Numbered from the stretch's first letter, positions 47,201 to 58,790 are shown. The stretch: 64,000 nt of DNA from Ophiosphaerella korrae (GCA_028456385.1 JALNQF010000085.1:115282-179281), one strand, 5' to 3'. The notes: generated by a model not told the origin, from the letters alone. A program made the numbers and translations.

Positions 47201-49851
47201 ATGAGACTGCTTGGATTATCAATCGATTCGCACACGTGGCACGCAAGCACAACCTACCGGAGGTGTGCATCAACCAACTCGGTCGCATCTACACTCTTCC
47301 CAATATTGAGATCCAAGAAGCTTTCCTGAAGTTACGAGAACAAGCCAAGTGTCACTACCAAATTCGAGCCGATCTCAATAGTGGGCTGGACGTGATCAAC
47401 AACACGAACCTCAACTACTTTGGATCACAACAGAAAGCAGAGTTCTACACCCTGAAGGGCATGTTCCTTGCAAAGCTGGGTCAGAAGAACGAAGCTGGTG
47501 AAGCGTTCGGTACCGCGCTATTTTTCGACATTAAGCTGCCGAAGGCATGGGCAGAGTGGGGTCGCTATAATGATATGCTGTTCAAGGAAGAGCCAGAAAA
47601 TTTGGAGCGAGCTGAAGCAGCACTTAGCTGCTATCTTGAGGCTGCAAGTCAATTCAAGAACGCCAAGTCAAGGAAGCTCCTCGGACGTGTGCTGTGGTTG
47701 CTCAGTTTGGACAATCCAGAGCGCAAGTTGGCCGAGAAGTTCGAGGAATTCAAGGGAGACACGCCGGCGTGGTACTGGATCACATACATTCCACAGCTGC
47801 TTAATAGTTTGTCACGACAGGAGGCGCCTATCGCACGATCGATACTGGGCAAGTTGGCGAAGACGTACCCGCAAGCGCTATATTGCCATCTGCGAACGAC
47901 AAGGGAGGATATGGTGGCGCTCAAGAAAAATCATGAACAACAACAATTAAAAGAAAAAGCGGCCAAGGCAAAGCAACAAAGTCAAGGTTCACCGGTGGCC
48001 AAGCAGAGTTCACCCGAGACTCGGCCAGGCTCAAGCGGCAATCGACCAGCGTCATCAAGTGGCGAGAACAAGCCTGCAACCAACGGTACTCCCAGTAGTA
48101 CTGCTAAAGCAGAAGCTGGTGCATCAGGGGACGCGCCTGCCGCCAACGCAGCATCAGCCGATAATACGCCACCAGCACCGAAGAAGCCTTGGGATCATGT
48201 GGAGGAGATCGGTGCTATCCTTAAGACGGCGTTTCCGCTGCTTGCTCTCTCCATGGAGACAATGCTGGACCAAATCCAAAAGCACTTCAAGTGCCCTCCG
48301 GACGAAGATGCATACAGGCTTATTGTGGCATTGTTGAATGATGGCTTGTCCTATGTTGGCCGTCAACCCAACCTGTATGCGCGCGAGATCAAGCTCCCTG
48401 CCTCAACTGAGGCAAACATCACGCGGTTCGCAGAGTCAGTATTACCCCCTCATATTCGTAAGGCGTTTGAGAAGGACTTCGTCACGAACAAACCGACTAT
48501 GTACGAGTACATTCAGAAACTTCGCACATGGAGAAACCGCTTTGAGGAGCGACTCGACCGCAGAAAGCTCACTGTGCCTCTTGAGACATACACGCACCAG
48601 CTCAGCGAATTTAGGTTCCTCAAGTTTGACGATGTCGAAGTCCCTGGTCAGTATCTCCAGCATCGTGACAAGAATTCCGACTTTGTGCGTATCGAACGCT
48701 TCCTTCCGGATGTTGAGCTTGTTCGCGGGGTTGGTATTTGCCACCGCCGGCTCAAGATTCGCGGCCATGATGGTAGTGTGCATCCTTTCGCTATTCAATT
48801 CCCTGCTGCCAGGTCTTCCCGTCGCGAAGAGCGTATCTTGCAGCTATTCCGTATCTTCAATGGAATCCTCGCAAAGCGTAAGGAGTCGAGACGAAGAAAT
48901 TTACAGTTCCATCTCCCGCTTATGGTACCGATCACCCCGAGTGTTCGCATGGTGCAAGATGATTCTAGCTACATGAGTATGCAGGGCATCTATGAGGATT
49001 ATTGCCGCAAGAATGGTATCAACAAAGATGAGCCAGTGTTATTTTCAATTGAGAAGCTCAGGGCATTGCAGCCTGTAGGTCGTCCAAACGCTGCCCACTC
49101 TATATCCACGTCCTCGTCTTGCTCAGCCATGGTACAGGGTGCTAATTATGACCAGAAAAATATCGATCATGCGAACTCCATTCGCCTTGAAACGTTCGCT
49201 GCTGTTCAGGAGAAATACGTGCCACGGACTATTCTCCAGGACTTCTTCCGTGCCACATTCCCCAACTTTGCTGACTTCTGGCTATTCCGCCGCACGCTGT
49301 CCTACCAATTGGCCTCTCTTACCTTCATGACGTACGTCATGCACATGAACACACGCTTCCCCCAGAAAATCAACATCAGCAAAGCTTCAGGCCGCGTCTG
49401 GGGCAGTGAATTGATCCCCAGCATGGCCGTCGGCAAGCCCATCCTGCACAACTCCGAGCCCGTACCATTCCGCCTCACACCCAACCTCCAAACGATGATG
49501 GGCCCACTTAACATGGAAGGCATATTTGCGCCCGCCGTCATGACCGTCGCGCGCAGCCTGATCGAACCTGAAGGCGACTCCAATCTTGAGATGCAGCTCT
49601 CCATCTTCATGCGCGATGAAATGAACCACTGGTTCACCTCGCAGCACAAGGCCAGCCAGTTGACCCCCGAGGTATTGCGTGAGAGCGTCCAGAGCAACAG
49701 TGAAATGGTTGTCAAGAGGGCTAGTGCGTTGGGTGGCCTGCCTACCGGCGGCAATCTCCCCGCAAACCAAACCGTGGTGGACCTCGTGGCCGTCGCGGTC
49801 GATCCGAGGAAACTGAGTGCGATGGATCCGCTCTGGATGGGCTATTTGTAA
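38208..49851 (+). CDS. TRA1: SAGA/NuA4 scaffold pseudokinase Tra1
   Basis: Exons 38208-38262, 38347-38504 and 38554-49851 give 3836 aa, the usual giant size. The short first two exons (starting MASHNFEAMAAKLDDPNS) fix the true start. The third exon is an 11.3-kb unbroken frame. About 2600 residues of HEAT repeats are followed by the FAT domain, then a disordered Ser/Ala/Pro-rich linker (about 3198-3280), a PI3K-like domain (about 3420-3790) and a C-terminal FATC ending DPLWMGYL. The kinase region lacks the usual HRD and DFG residues (MHMNTRFPQ and NISKASGRVW stand there), as known for Tra1/TRRAP. It binds transcription activators and recruits the SAGA and NuA4 histone acetyltransferase complexes. 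Confidence 0.97.
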
Positions 49852-50177
49852 GAGACTGAGCATTGTTCTTAGAGTGCATGGATTAGGCAGCTTTTTTTTT
49901 CGGAAAAGGGTGTATTGGATGGTGGTATTTTATTAGCGGGCTTATCCCTTTTTTTCTTACTGGGTTTTCGGTACGGCATTGGGGAGATTCAGAGGTGATT
50001 TCTTTTTGTTAGAGAGTATGTGTATCGCCACAATTTGATATGGCGAATCGGATTGACAGACCGCTAGTAGGAATTATTCCGTTTCTACAGAGACTTGCGA
50101 AAGCACGGGTGATGCTGGAATACCGTGAATTTTCTTACAGTTGTATACTACTAGGTTTACATATATTTAACGAGCTT
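49852..50177. other. Short convergent intergenic region
   Basis: 326 bp of T-rich 3' flank between TRA1 and the gene on the other strand. Nothing else seen. Confidence 0.5.
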
Positions 50178-51459
50178 TTATTGGATCTTCTGGATCAAGG
50201 CTTTCATGTAATCGATGAACGCGTTATGAAATGTTTGCTCCCCTCTGTGCTGTAGCCTTGCCACACCTTCTACACACTGGGCCCTCACTTGCTCTATCTT
50301 AGTCTCATATTCTTGCATTTCTTCAGCCATGGGCATGTCGTCTCCGAGCACCTTCCTTGAGGACTTGAGTGCATGCTCAACGGCTGCAAGTTCAGTGATG
50401 TCCTGGACTAGTTGTAGGCTAAATCTTGTTTGTATAGTTGAGTTCTGGAAGTCGGCTTCCGTGGCGGTAGCCTTTTTTGCGATGACGTCTACTGTGGTCT
50501 GGTGAGGTCAGCCAGAAGTCTGAAATATTGGATTTGCTAGCAAATCTTGCGATTGACTTACCGCATAGTTGTTCTGTTTAAGGGCAGCTGCCAGTCTTCC
50601 TGTCAACACTTTGACTTCACCAACATCGCCACTGTGCTTTTCCGCCAGCACAGCAGCCAGCGCTGTTGGTACAGCGACTACATGGGGCTTGCCCCTCATA
50701 TCGAATTCGGGAGCTACCGAGCCACAATGCTCTTCATCTTCCAATAGTTCCGTAACTTGCTTGGCCATGCTTAATGCTTTTGTTGTCTCCTCCTTATCCC
50801 AATCTGCCATCGCAGCTTTGTCATGTATGCTGCGTAGAACCTGTGCCATCAGATAGGGCTCTCGCATCCGTAGTCCAGTTGCTTTTGGCCGCTGTAACGC
50901 CTTCAGAATGAGGTGGTGTTTCCCAGCAAGGCCAAGAGCTCTGACAGTTCTTGCTCGTTTTCCGGCTTTGATATCAATTCCAGCCGTCTCAAATCCTTCC
51001 AACATGCGCAGCACATTCTCCCAATCCTCTGATGTCTTACTCTTTTTCATAATAGCTTTAAGTGTCTGCCAGCGCGAAGGTTTTTTGTTCTGATCGATAT
51101 GTTCGAGCGGCAGCGTGACTTCGCCCAAAGTGATTTCGACGGGCTCGGCCTCGAGCTTTGCTTTGTTCTCGACACGATAAACAAGCTTTCTTTGCTCTTT
51201 GGTAAGGTGTTGAGGCAACAGGATTTTGGAGTTGACCAGAGAGAGGAGAGAGGAGAGTTCTGGGGTAGACGGTTCCAGGTAGACGGGAAGGGCGCCTGTG
51301 TATGCATGCTTGTGAGAAATTTTGTCGTAGAAATCTCAAATGGAACTGACCTCTTGATCGTGAGCAGGTTATGGAGAAGGCGCATCGTCCGCTATTAGTA
51401 TAACTAAACACATTATGATTTTGGTGTGCCAATTGGCATGTTCGCCGTATTAAATACAT
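50178..51459 (-). CDS. Conserved-looking hypothetical protein, probably mitochondrial
   Basis: Three exons fit in phase: 51459-51351, 51295-50562 and 50498-50178 (introns 55 and 63 bp), giving 387 aa. Starting at MYLIRRTCQLAHQNH the first 36 residues are rich in Arg/Ser/Asn and lack Asp/Glu, typical of a mitochondrial presequence. An in-frame ATG at 51492 would add 11 residues. An ATG at 51385 starts a different frame that does not splice in phase. The body is charged and helical (LPQHLTKEQRKLVYRVE, DWENVLRMLEGFETAGIDI, LMAQVLRSIHDKAAMADW), and the last exon encodes a coiled-coil-like helix (MAEEMQEYETKIEQVRAQC). I do not recognise the family. A role in mitochondrial translation or expression is only a guess. 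Confidence 0.75.
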
Positions 51460-51652
51460 GGTGTGATGTATGATGCAAGATGTGTGATCCAAGGTTTAGA
51501 TAAAATGTTGCCAAGAGAGGTATGATGGAAGGTCTTGGCACAAACACCGCAAATCCGCCAAGTATCATCAAGCCACCGCACTGTTCTCGAAGTGCATCTT
51601 AGACTAGACTACACAGCCACAGCCACACAACGTGCCCTCGTCTCGCTAAATC
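51460..51652. promoter_or_regulatory. Compact divergent promoter
   Basis: Only 193 bp separate the start codons of the probable mitochondrial gene (minus) and the Sm-like gene (plus), so their promoters must overlap. Confidence 0.5.
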
Positions 51653-52133
51653 ATGGCGCTGTCAAGCAAGAACAATCGCCGCAGCTGGTTTGCCTGGGTG
51701 AAGAAGGACTCCAAGATGAATAACGCTGATGCTACTGATTGGCTATCCCAGTTCATTGGAAAGAACTTGCGCATCCATACATCGGACGGACGAGTGTTTG
51801 GGGGCCAGATGAAATGTACCGATAAGGTAAGCCGACCAACAAGCTTCACATCATGCCCTCCAAGTTTGTGGCATGTCATAGCAAAATCCAGATGGTAACT
51901 TGCATACTGACTAGTAACAGGACCGCAATATCATTCTTGCTCTGACCTATGAGTATCGTGCGCCATCTGCAGAAGTTATCCGAAAAGCTGTCGAGGAGTC
52001 AGGGGACCCAACTGCCTCGGTAGCCTGGAACAGTCGTTATGTTGGCCTTGTCGTCGTTCCTGGCCAGCACATTACTAAGATTGAATTCGAGGATAGCACA
52101 TTTCCTGACCAGAAGAGTACAGTTATCTTATGA
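51653..52133 (+). CDS. NAA38: Sm-like NatC auxiliary subunit (Naa38/Mak31 type)
   Basis: Exons 51653-51826 and 51921-52133 (94-bp phase-0 intron) give 128 aa. The Sm fold is clear: WLSQFIGKNLRIHTSDGRVFGGQMKCTDKDRNIIL covers strands of Sm motif 1, and YVGLVVVPGQHITKIEFED is Sm motif 2. The GRVFxGxMKCTD form and the insertion between the motifs fit the LSMD1/Naa38 branch rather than core LSm proteins. By family it is the small subunit of the NatC N-terminal acetyltransferase on ribosomes. A second in-frame ATG (51716), just before the Sm fold, could give a shorter form without the basic N-terminus. Confidence 0.85.
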
Positions 52134-52632
52134 TCAGGTCCGAAGCGGGTCATCGAATGATCACGGAAGATACTGCTTTGGTTTGTTCGCAAATGCGTTC
52201 TATCAAACGGTCAAGAATCGACCAGATTTTCTAGCAGTGTTTCGGACAGACGTTGGAATCCATTCTTCACTGCGTTGATAGCGTTTCATGTTATCGAAGC
52301 AATATCATTGATGTTATCACCTCGTCCAAAGTCGGCAATATTTGGGAAGTCCAGAACCCAATAAAACTCAACATACAACTGAAACATGGCATATCAAGAA
52401 TTTATATGCTCTTCCAATCAAACTGCATCATGAAGGTTGCACAACAACAACATCAGCCTCGCCAAGAGGCCGCTCACCGACCCCGCCAACCCACCTTTAC
52501 CAGGCCACAACGAAATATATATCGACGCTTCTCTTTCATAGCGAGGTCCGTGGCCTTCAAACGGAAATAGAGGTAGAGGAAACACTATATCAATAAGAGC
52601 CAACCCTACCGCACAGCATCATCATCAACAGC
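52134..52632. other. Gene-free stretch
   Basis: About 500 bp with frames lacking domains. It should hold the 3' flank of NAA38 and the promoter of the following small gene. Confidence 0.4.
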
Positions 52633-52959
52633 ATGCCCTCACCCCTCGAATCCCTCCCAGCAGAGCTTCGGAACATGATCTGGGAATACGCCTGTACTTC
52701 CCCAACTGGCACCCTAACATTCAACCCTGAATCACGGCGCTTTGATGTTTCTCAAATTGGGGCTGGTCTTCTGATCACTTGTCGTTCGCTGTTTGAAGAA
52801 ACTTGGTGTCTCCCTTTGCAACTCAATCGGTTGGTGTTTCAGGTCCCATCACCTGGAGTCTGGTTAATGGTGTTTTTGGCAAAATTAAACCGGCTAGAGG
52901 AAGAGATGGGTTGGATACTGAAGACGGACGTAATTTTTACGGGTAATAAAGAGGTGTGA
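52633..52959 (+). CDS. Small F-box-like protein
   Basis: A 108-aa frame starting MPSPLESLPAELRNMIWEYA. The LPAELRNMIWEYA core is the common start of fungal F-box-like/2EXR proteins, followed by a Leu-rich helical region (LLITCRSLFEETWCLPLQLNRL) that such proteins also have after their first motif. It lacks a long C-terminal part, so it is either a short family member or the surviving start of a longer one. Function cannot be assigned beyond possible adaptor activity. Confidence 0.6.
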   Translation: MPSPLESLPAELRNMIWEYACTSPTGTLTFNPESRRFDVSQIGAGLLITCRSLFEETWCLPLQLNRLVFQVPSPGVWLMVFLAKLNRLEEEMGWILKTDVIFTGNKEV

Positions 52960-53127
52960 GCATGATCTTGTCTGGTGTAGGGTTTGAATGTTTGAATGCG
53001 ACAGCTTTGACGTTTCACTTACAAGGCTATTTAATTACTACATGTATATATTTGAAGTTGTACACATCAGAATTTATTTTCTAGCAATTCATAATATCGT
53101 AAATTCTTTCATACTCGGCTACCCGGT

Positions 53128-54591
53128 CTAGTCGCGATTCCTGTTCGGACTCCATCGTTTGATCACAACTTCGCGAACTGTGTACTTTTTCAATGCACTA
53201 CCTATATCGACTTTCCACCCATCATGCGTGTATTCTTGGTCCCACGGCGGTGGAATTTCAACATAAACCAACACCAAGGTCTTAAATACTGCCGACTGCA
53301 CACGATTGACACGGTGTAGCCACCACCAATCCTTCTTCCTCAACTCCTGATTCCTTTTCTCAATGTTCGACTCATCCCCGGGAGCCTCAGTCCAGTATGG
53401 GTGTGAATAAGATGGAATGATCATAACAGCGAACTCGGCATGCGAAAGTGCTGGGCCTCGAAGATAGAGAAGATAATCAACTGCGAACTTGATTCCAGGA
53501 CGCACGACCCATCCTAGGCTGCGGAAATGATGATATGTGACGTAGCGAACGATGAAAGCGTTGTCTGGTTCTATAAAAGGGATGTTACTGATCGCAGGGC
53601 AGGCGCTGTTACCGCGCTCGCGCCGTTGAAAAGCATTTTCCAGATGCAGGATGTTCGCTTCAGGAACTGGAGAATTGGCATATGCGGCATAGAGACGTAA
53701 AAGATACCATGTTGGATAGGGCTCATAGGATCTGCCGTCAACATTTTTATCGTTACTGGGGGTGATGGAAAGTATGCCCAGTGTATACGTGAGATAAAAG
53801 GACTCCTCTGGGGTAAGTTGGAGATGTTCCTGATCGGTTATATTAACCTCTCCGGAGGCTATTGTTTCGGTGGCTCCCCAAGTAGGCAAACTGTGTGAGG
53901 GTGTTTTGTCGATCTCAGAAGCAATCGAATCGACGCCCACGACAACAAAATTTCCTGCATCAGGTGTATATAGTGTTCCTCGTGGACTCTCACAAACCTG
54001 GCCAGCTTCAACCAGCTCGCTGATCCCTTCATCGGCATCTAGCTTCCCCTCTTGCCTTAATTGCTGCTCAATTGCCTCCCGTTGTGCCCTCGCTCTCTCG
54101 AGTTTGAATTGCTTCCTCTCTTCCCTTCGATTCTGCGTGACTTCTGCACTTGTCTTTCCTTCCTCCACACCCCTTCTCTTTTTTTCGCCAGCGAGCCACT
54201 GTGGCTCACTTCGAGATAATGAACCTTTGCCCCAAAACCCATGCTCCCATAGAGCACGTATGGAAGCTGGATCTGTGACATGTATGGACTGGGTCTGTGG
54301 CGAGAAGTACGCGTTGTAGACAACTGAGTGAGAATTCGGAGGGAAGAGAGCGTGTGAGATGAAGCATATAGCAATGCGCACAATGGATAGAGGGTTGTGT
54401 GGGATGAAAGCTGGCAGTGGGTAGACATCTACAGGAAGAGGTTTGGCATGAATCTGGTTGTAGTTGGGTCGTCGTAGGCGTGGTTTCCTTGGTGATTCCT
54501 GTTTCGCTTCCCCACTGAGCTGTGCTGAGGTATCTTTGCTATTGACGTTGGTTTCCGGGTTCGGCGATTGTGATTCGACTTCAACCGCCAT
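53128..54591 (-). CDS. SEN2: tRNA-splicing endonuclease catalytic subunit Sen2
   Basis: A single-exon gene of 487 aa. The C-terminal nuclease domain carries FRSLGWVVRPGIKFAVDYLLY with the catalytic Tyr, SHAEFAVMI with the catalytic His, and VNRVQSAVFKTLVLVYVE with the catalytic Lys, in the right order. The N-terminal part includes LPAFIPHNPLS, ALWEHGFWGKGSLSRSEPQW (a Sen2 signature) and a charged coiled-coil-like region (REERKQFKLERARAQREAI). In the family it cuts the 5' splice site of intron-containing pre-tRNAs. In yeast the complex sits on the outer mitochondrial membrane. Confidence 0.93.
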   Translation of the reverse strand: MAVEVESQSPNPETNVNSKDTSAQLSGEAKQESPRKPRLRRPNYNQIHAKPLPVDVYPLPAFIPHNPLSIVRIAICFISHALFPPNSHSVVYNAYFSPQTQSIHVTDPASIRALWEHGFWGKGSLSRSEPQWLAGEKKRRGVEEGKTSAEVTQNRREERKQFKLERARAQREAIEQQLRQEGKLDADEGISELVEAGQVCESPRGTLYTPDAGNFVVVGVDSIASEIDKTPSHSLPTWGATETIASGEVNITDQEHLQLTPEESFYLTYTLGILSITPSNDKNVDGRSYEPYPTWYLLRLYAAYANSPVPEANILHLENAFQRRERGNSACPAISNIPFIEPDNAFIVRYVTYHHFRSLGWVVRPGIKFAVDYLLYLRGPALSHAEFAVMIIPSYSHPYWTEAPGDESNIEKRNQELRKKDWWWLHRVNRVQSAVFKTLVLVYVEIPPPWDQEYTHDGWKVDIGSALKKYTVREVVIKRWSPNRNRD

Positions 54592-55248
54592 CTTGCTGAT
54601 CCTGGTTTGGATGCACCTACAACAATGTTAGATATGGCCTCATACAGCATTGAATAATAGGAGTTGATTTTGGTTGATCAGATACCGTTGTAGTCTTTAA
54701 GTAACGGATACAGCATGAGCCACGAGAGCACAGACAAGTGAATGCTATGTTATAGTGACTCAATATGAGAGATTTTGTCATCATCAAGCGGGGCATTGAT
54801 TGAAAAGCATGAGCTTACCCTTTTATCAACACGTCGTAGCGTTGTTGATTGCATGGAGATGTTGGTCCTCAGAATTCGCTAGAAATCGAGGTGAGAAAAG
54901 TGGTAGTGGGAAGTCAAAGCGACGGAGATTTTGTGGTGTGCCAAGATTAGTGGTTTTTGATTGGCCAGCAAGTACATAGCTTCGCGTGCACTCTCATTAA
55001 CAAGTGTAGTGTTATGCGTTCGTGCTCGAAGCATGGAATTGATATAATACCATGTTGTCGCCTTTCAATCGCGCTGAAGCGGCCGCGAGGTCTGAAATTC
55101 ATGTGTGGTGACGTAATCGTTTGGAGCTCATCCAGAGCTTCATCGGAAAAATGTAGAGCATCGAACATCGACTCTGGCAACAGCCTGCAACCAACAAACC
55201 GAAGGCGTAACATATGTTGATATCGAGAGTTGATAAAAGTCTTACAAG
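54592..55248. promoter_or_regulatory. Divergent promoter region of SEN2 and the scramblase gene
   Basis: A 657-bp head-to-head intergenic region. Frames on both strands show no domain. No specific motif could be named. Confidence 0.45.
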
Positions 55249-56895
55249 ATGCTGCCCGTAGCACGATGGTCGCTGCGATTACCTCGACAACACCTTCAAA
55301 CGTTTGCAACTCGAGCCACACCTTCACCACCTGGGCTTCGGGGTCGTCTGTCAAGACACGTCCCGCCTCGGCGAAGAGTGCCCGCCTACTCATCCAAACA
55401 ACCGCCAAGCGAATCTTCCGCCGAATCCTCCGCCGAACCCTCCTCTAAAGTCGAAGCTGTGTCCAATGCTCTCGCGACAACCCCAAGCGGTGACAACACC
55501 CTCGCCACACCCGTTTTTATACCTGAAGACCCTGATGGCGTTCTCAAAGAAACGCACCCTGTCATGCGCCTTCTTGACAACTCAACACTCATCATTCAGC
55601 GACAGCTTGAAATGATGAACGTGCTCATAGGGTTTGAGCAAGCAAATCGTTATGTTATAATGGATCCCCAAGGCAATTATATCGGATACCTTGCAGAGCA
55701 AGAGCATGGTATAGGAAATGCTATGGCAAGGCAAATGCTCAGGACCCACCGAAGCTTCACAACACACGTGTTCGACAAGGAGGAGAAAGAAGTGCTGAGG
55801 TTTCATAGACCATTCAGTTGGATCAACAGCAATATCAGAGTTTATGATGCCGTGGGGCAAAGCGGTGGGTCATATACCAGCTCTATAACCTTGCAAGGCA
55901 CGAGTGCAGGGAGCATAGTAAATCAGACAAGCGCAAATGCGTCTAGCATTGCGCTAGCAGACATGAGAATCATTGGCAGTGCAGAACAGGAATGGGCACC
56001 ACTACGGAGAAAATACAACATGTTCCTGGCCAGAAATCTCGACGAGAATTCAGCTGCTCCCAATACGCCACAAATAGGATCTGGTGACTTGCCCCTATCG
56101 CAGTCGAAAGCCATTGCAGCTGTTGAGGGTGATACCCGCAAAGTTGGCATGTTGCAGTTTGCACGGGTAGACGAGCCATTCCTATCATGGGACTTCAGCT
56201 TAAAATCGGAAGACAATCGCCTCATAGGCTCCGTCAACCGCAACTTCACTGGGTTTGCTAGGGAGATTTTCACTGATACTGGCGTATACGCCCTTCGCAT
56301 GGATTCTGCTGGTGAAGAAACCGAGCAGTCGGGCCCAGTATCAGGTATGACACTCGATCAACGTGCTGTCATGCTCGCAACAGCTGTCAGCATTGATTTC
56401 GACTACTTCAGTCGACATAGCAGCTCCGGGGTGGGAGGCATGTGGCCCATGTGGATACCATGGTGGGGAGGCGGCGAGGCCGCTGGTGGAGCCGCGGCAG
56501 GTGAAGCTGGAGCCGCTGGTGCTGGAGCCATAGGTGCAGCGAGTGAAACAGGAATCGCCAGCGAAGCTGGCGCTGCAGCACGAGGCTTAGGTTCGGGTGA
56601 AGGTGTTGCAGTTGGTGCGGGAACAATGGCAGGCTATGAAGCGATGCAAATGGGACGAGGCTCAAGGCAGCAACCACAAGAGCAGGGACATGTGGATGAT
56701 CAGAGCCCACAATCAGGCACGTCGGACCCACACAACGGTGCTCCTGAACAATCACAAACGCAATCTCCAAATGAGCATGTTTGGGGCCAGATGAGTGATC
56801 CCTGGGCGCAAAATGGCAACCAAGACCAAGACCCATGGAGCTCGCAAGGAGGAGAGGCAGAAGATGGAGATTCAGATTGGGGAGACTGGTTCTGA
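55249..56895 (+). CDS. AIM25: Phospholipid scramblase family protein (Aim25 type)
   Basis: A single-exon gene of 548 aa. The first 60 residues are Arg/Ser/Pro-rich without acidic residues until about 55, fitting a mitochondrial presequence. The scramblase fold spans about 100-390: LIIQRQLEMMNVLIGFEQANRYVIM split by DPQGNYIGYL, then FDKEEKEVLRFHRPF, FLSWDFSLKSEDNRLIGSVNR and FTDTGVYALRMD. A Gly/Ala-rich segment with WPMWIPWWGGGEAAGG follows, and a Gln/Asp-rich tail ends DSDWGDWF. The insert of about 30 Ser/Thr/Gly/Ala residues near 205-235 is unusual for animal relatives. The transport activity of fungal members is uncertain. Confidence 0.85.
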   Translation: MLPVARWSLRLPRQHLQTFATRATPSPPGLRGRLSRHVPPRRRVPAYSSKQPPSESSAESSAEPSSKVEAVSNALATTPSGDNTLATPVFIPEDPDGVLKETHPVMRLLDNSTLIIQRQLEMMNVLIGFEQANRYVIMDPQGNYIGYLAEQEHGIGNAMARQMLRTHRSFTTHVFDKEEKEVLRFHRPFSWINSNIRVYDAVGQSGGSYTSSITLQGTSAGSIVNQTSANASSIALADMRIIGSAEQEWAPLRRKYNMFLARNLDENSAAPNTPQIGSGDLPLSQSKAIAAVEGDTRKVGMLQFARVDEPFLSWDFSLKSEDNRLIGSVNRNFTGFAREIFTDTGVYALRMDSAGEETEQSGPVSGMTLDQRAVMLATAVSIDFDYFSRHSSSGVGGMWPMWIPWWGGGEAAGGAAAGEAGAAGAGAIGAASETGIASEAGAAARGLGSGEGVAVGAGTMAGYEAMQMGRGSRQQPQEQGHVDDQSPQSGTSDPHNGAPEQSQTQSPNEHVWGQMSDPWAQNGNQDQDPWSSQGGEAEDGDSDWGDWF

Positions 56896-57299
56896 GATGA
56901 TGTATCATACGAGATCACTACTTTCTGTTGTATAATAGAAATAACCAATTTGAACACGAATTCACCAGCCCCTGAATATAATCAGCAGGAACAGTAGAAA
57001 AATAAATGGTCACTCGATATGTGCTTGCCTCGTCATCATTTGAAGTCGTAGTGCATTAGCATATATATTCTCCTTCACAAGACATTTGAACTAGGGAGTA
57101 ATAAGATTTGCGACCGGCACAAAGTTATACTAGTATATACTACTTATGCAGGTTTTATCCATTGACATATTTATATGGCAGAGACATAGACTAAGCCAAA
57201 CCCATCGACAAACTTTCCTTCACGCTGTTGAAACGCCAACACAACATCCCAAGCACGCTTCCTTCTCCATCAGTGTATCTCGTCAGATCTTTTTTTCAA
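56896..57299. other. Convergent intergenic region
   Basis: About 400 bp of AT-rich 3' flank. Nothing else seen. Confidence 0.45.
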
Positions 57300-58790
57300 C
57301 TACGATTTCCGACCATAGATGACCCAAAAATTCCAATAAGCATGCATTTTCCTGTTCCGCAGATCTGCCCTGAGAGCCGCCGCGAAAACGCGAACCTCAT
57401 CAACAGACCAACCCAAAGCACGTGTGAACAGAGCCAGTGACATTGACTCGGCACCCCAATTAAAGTTCTCCGAAACCCACTTGCCAAGTTCTTTGTATTT
57501 TCGATCCTTGGGCCAGGTGTTGATTGGCCATTTGGTGGGGATGGCAACAATGTCTACAAATCCCGAGTTTCTCATCATTTCTGGAACGTGTGAGATTGCG
57601 TCTAGAGGGAAGCCAGCTTTGCTGGCTGCGTCGTGCATGTAGTTGTGCCAGCGAACGAGCGTAGAGTTGGTAGGGAGAGTACCGTCGTCGCATTTTATTA
57701 CCAGGTCGATGTCATGGATTTCGAGATAACCATCTGTCTCAAGAAACCTGGCGACTGCATAAGTGGTAGATCACCGGAGTACGGGTTGGTGTCACTCACT
57801 CGAAGCATTGGTCAATATATCGCTGCCAGTTGGTAAAAGCTCCAATCATCATCTGAGAATGAATGTAGTTGAATTTGCGTGAGAAGGTCCATTCGCGTTC
57901 TAGATCGTCGATCTCAAAGTTAAGATTGGGCGGCACACTTAGATCATACCGTCAGTAAATTAGATCGGTGTAGAGAGATCACGGCTTACTTTTGAGGTTG
58001 AACTGGTGCCAGATCAACACCCAAGACTTCAGTCTCAGGATGGGTATCGGCTGAGCAGTGTAAATGAGTCATACACGAAGCCGAGAGAGGAAAGAAGTAC
58101 CAAAGTCTATTGCCCAGATCCCAGTTCCACAACCAGCATCAAGAGCACGGTTCACGTGTACGATTGGGGCCAGATTAAGCTTTTGGTCTAATGTAAGCCA
58201 TACTATATGATGTTGGAAATCTAGGTCCATTCAGTCACGCTCTTTACGCCTGAGGGCAAACACATACCTAAACGCTCTCTCTCTTCCTATGACAGGAAAC
58301 GAAAAGTTAGCTTGTGATTGGTCGTGTGGATGCGCTAGCGATATATTACCTCATCCATGGGAAGGACATATTCTAGGGAGCCTGGTCAGTGACAACCGTA
58401 GATACGAGTCATGCTGAGCAAAATAGCAGGTTCAGAGTGCACGTACTTGCTTCCATGTAGCCCTGGTATTGACGACCATGCTCTTTAACTTCCTTAATCA
58501 GTTCGTCTCTAATTGAGGCCGTCGAACTGGCTAACTTCAATGGTCACGTGAGCGAGACTTGAGGGGCAACACGTGGGGAACAAGGGGTCACTCACGCTTT
58601 CAATTGCAGAGTCCCCATCGTCGAAGTCAGAACCCGTGTCAATGTTCTGTGTGCCGTTAGTAGGTGTTTGAGCGAGACGCGAAGTAGGACTGCGTGCAGA
58701 ATCAGGCTCCAATTGGTCGTGCTGGTGATCGAGTAGTCCAAGGCTAGTGGGGGAATGCGGATGGTCTGGTTCAGGTTCGGTGGTTGCCAT
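57300..58790 (-). CDS. LaeA-like SAM-dependent methyltransferase
   Basis: Eight exons (58790-58596, 58534-58447, 58381-58350, 58286-58268, 58187-58101, 58050-57990, 57937-57800, 57747-57300) give 355 aa. All phases close, and the introns (50-80 bp) interrupt typical family positions. The acidic, Ser/Pro-rich N-terminus ends in DFDDGDSAIES. Then HGRQYQGY, EYVLPMDEEERERLDQ, SAM motif I LDAGCGTGIWAIDFAD (about 127-142), ETEVLGVDLAPVQP, PNLNFEIDDLEREW, and GYLEIHDIDL follow. This is the class of methyltransferase to which the global secondary-metabolism regulator LaeA belongs, but fungi have many paralogues, so a regulatory role is not implied. It is divergent from a P450. Confidence 0.88.

Noticed and set aside
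48600..49700. Missing catalytic residues in the Tra1 kinase domain as a mutation
   Set aside because: Tra1/TRRAP proteins are pseudokinases in all eukaryotes.
38583..49863. Many antisense and out-of-frame frames over TRA1
   Set aside because: They are shadows of the very long conserved TRA1 frame and encode nothing recognisable.
51100..51385. Start of the probable mitochondrial gene at the ATG at 51385
   Set aside because: Its frame does not join the second exon in phase with either available donor. The ATG at 51457-51459 does.
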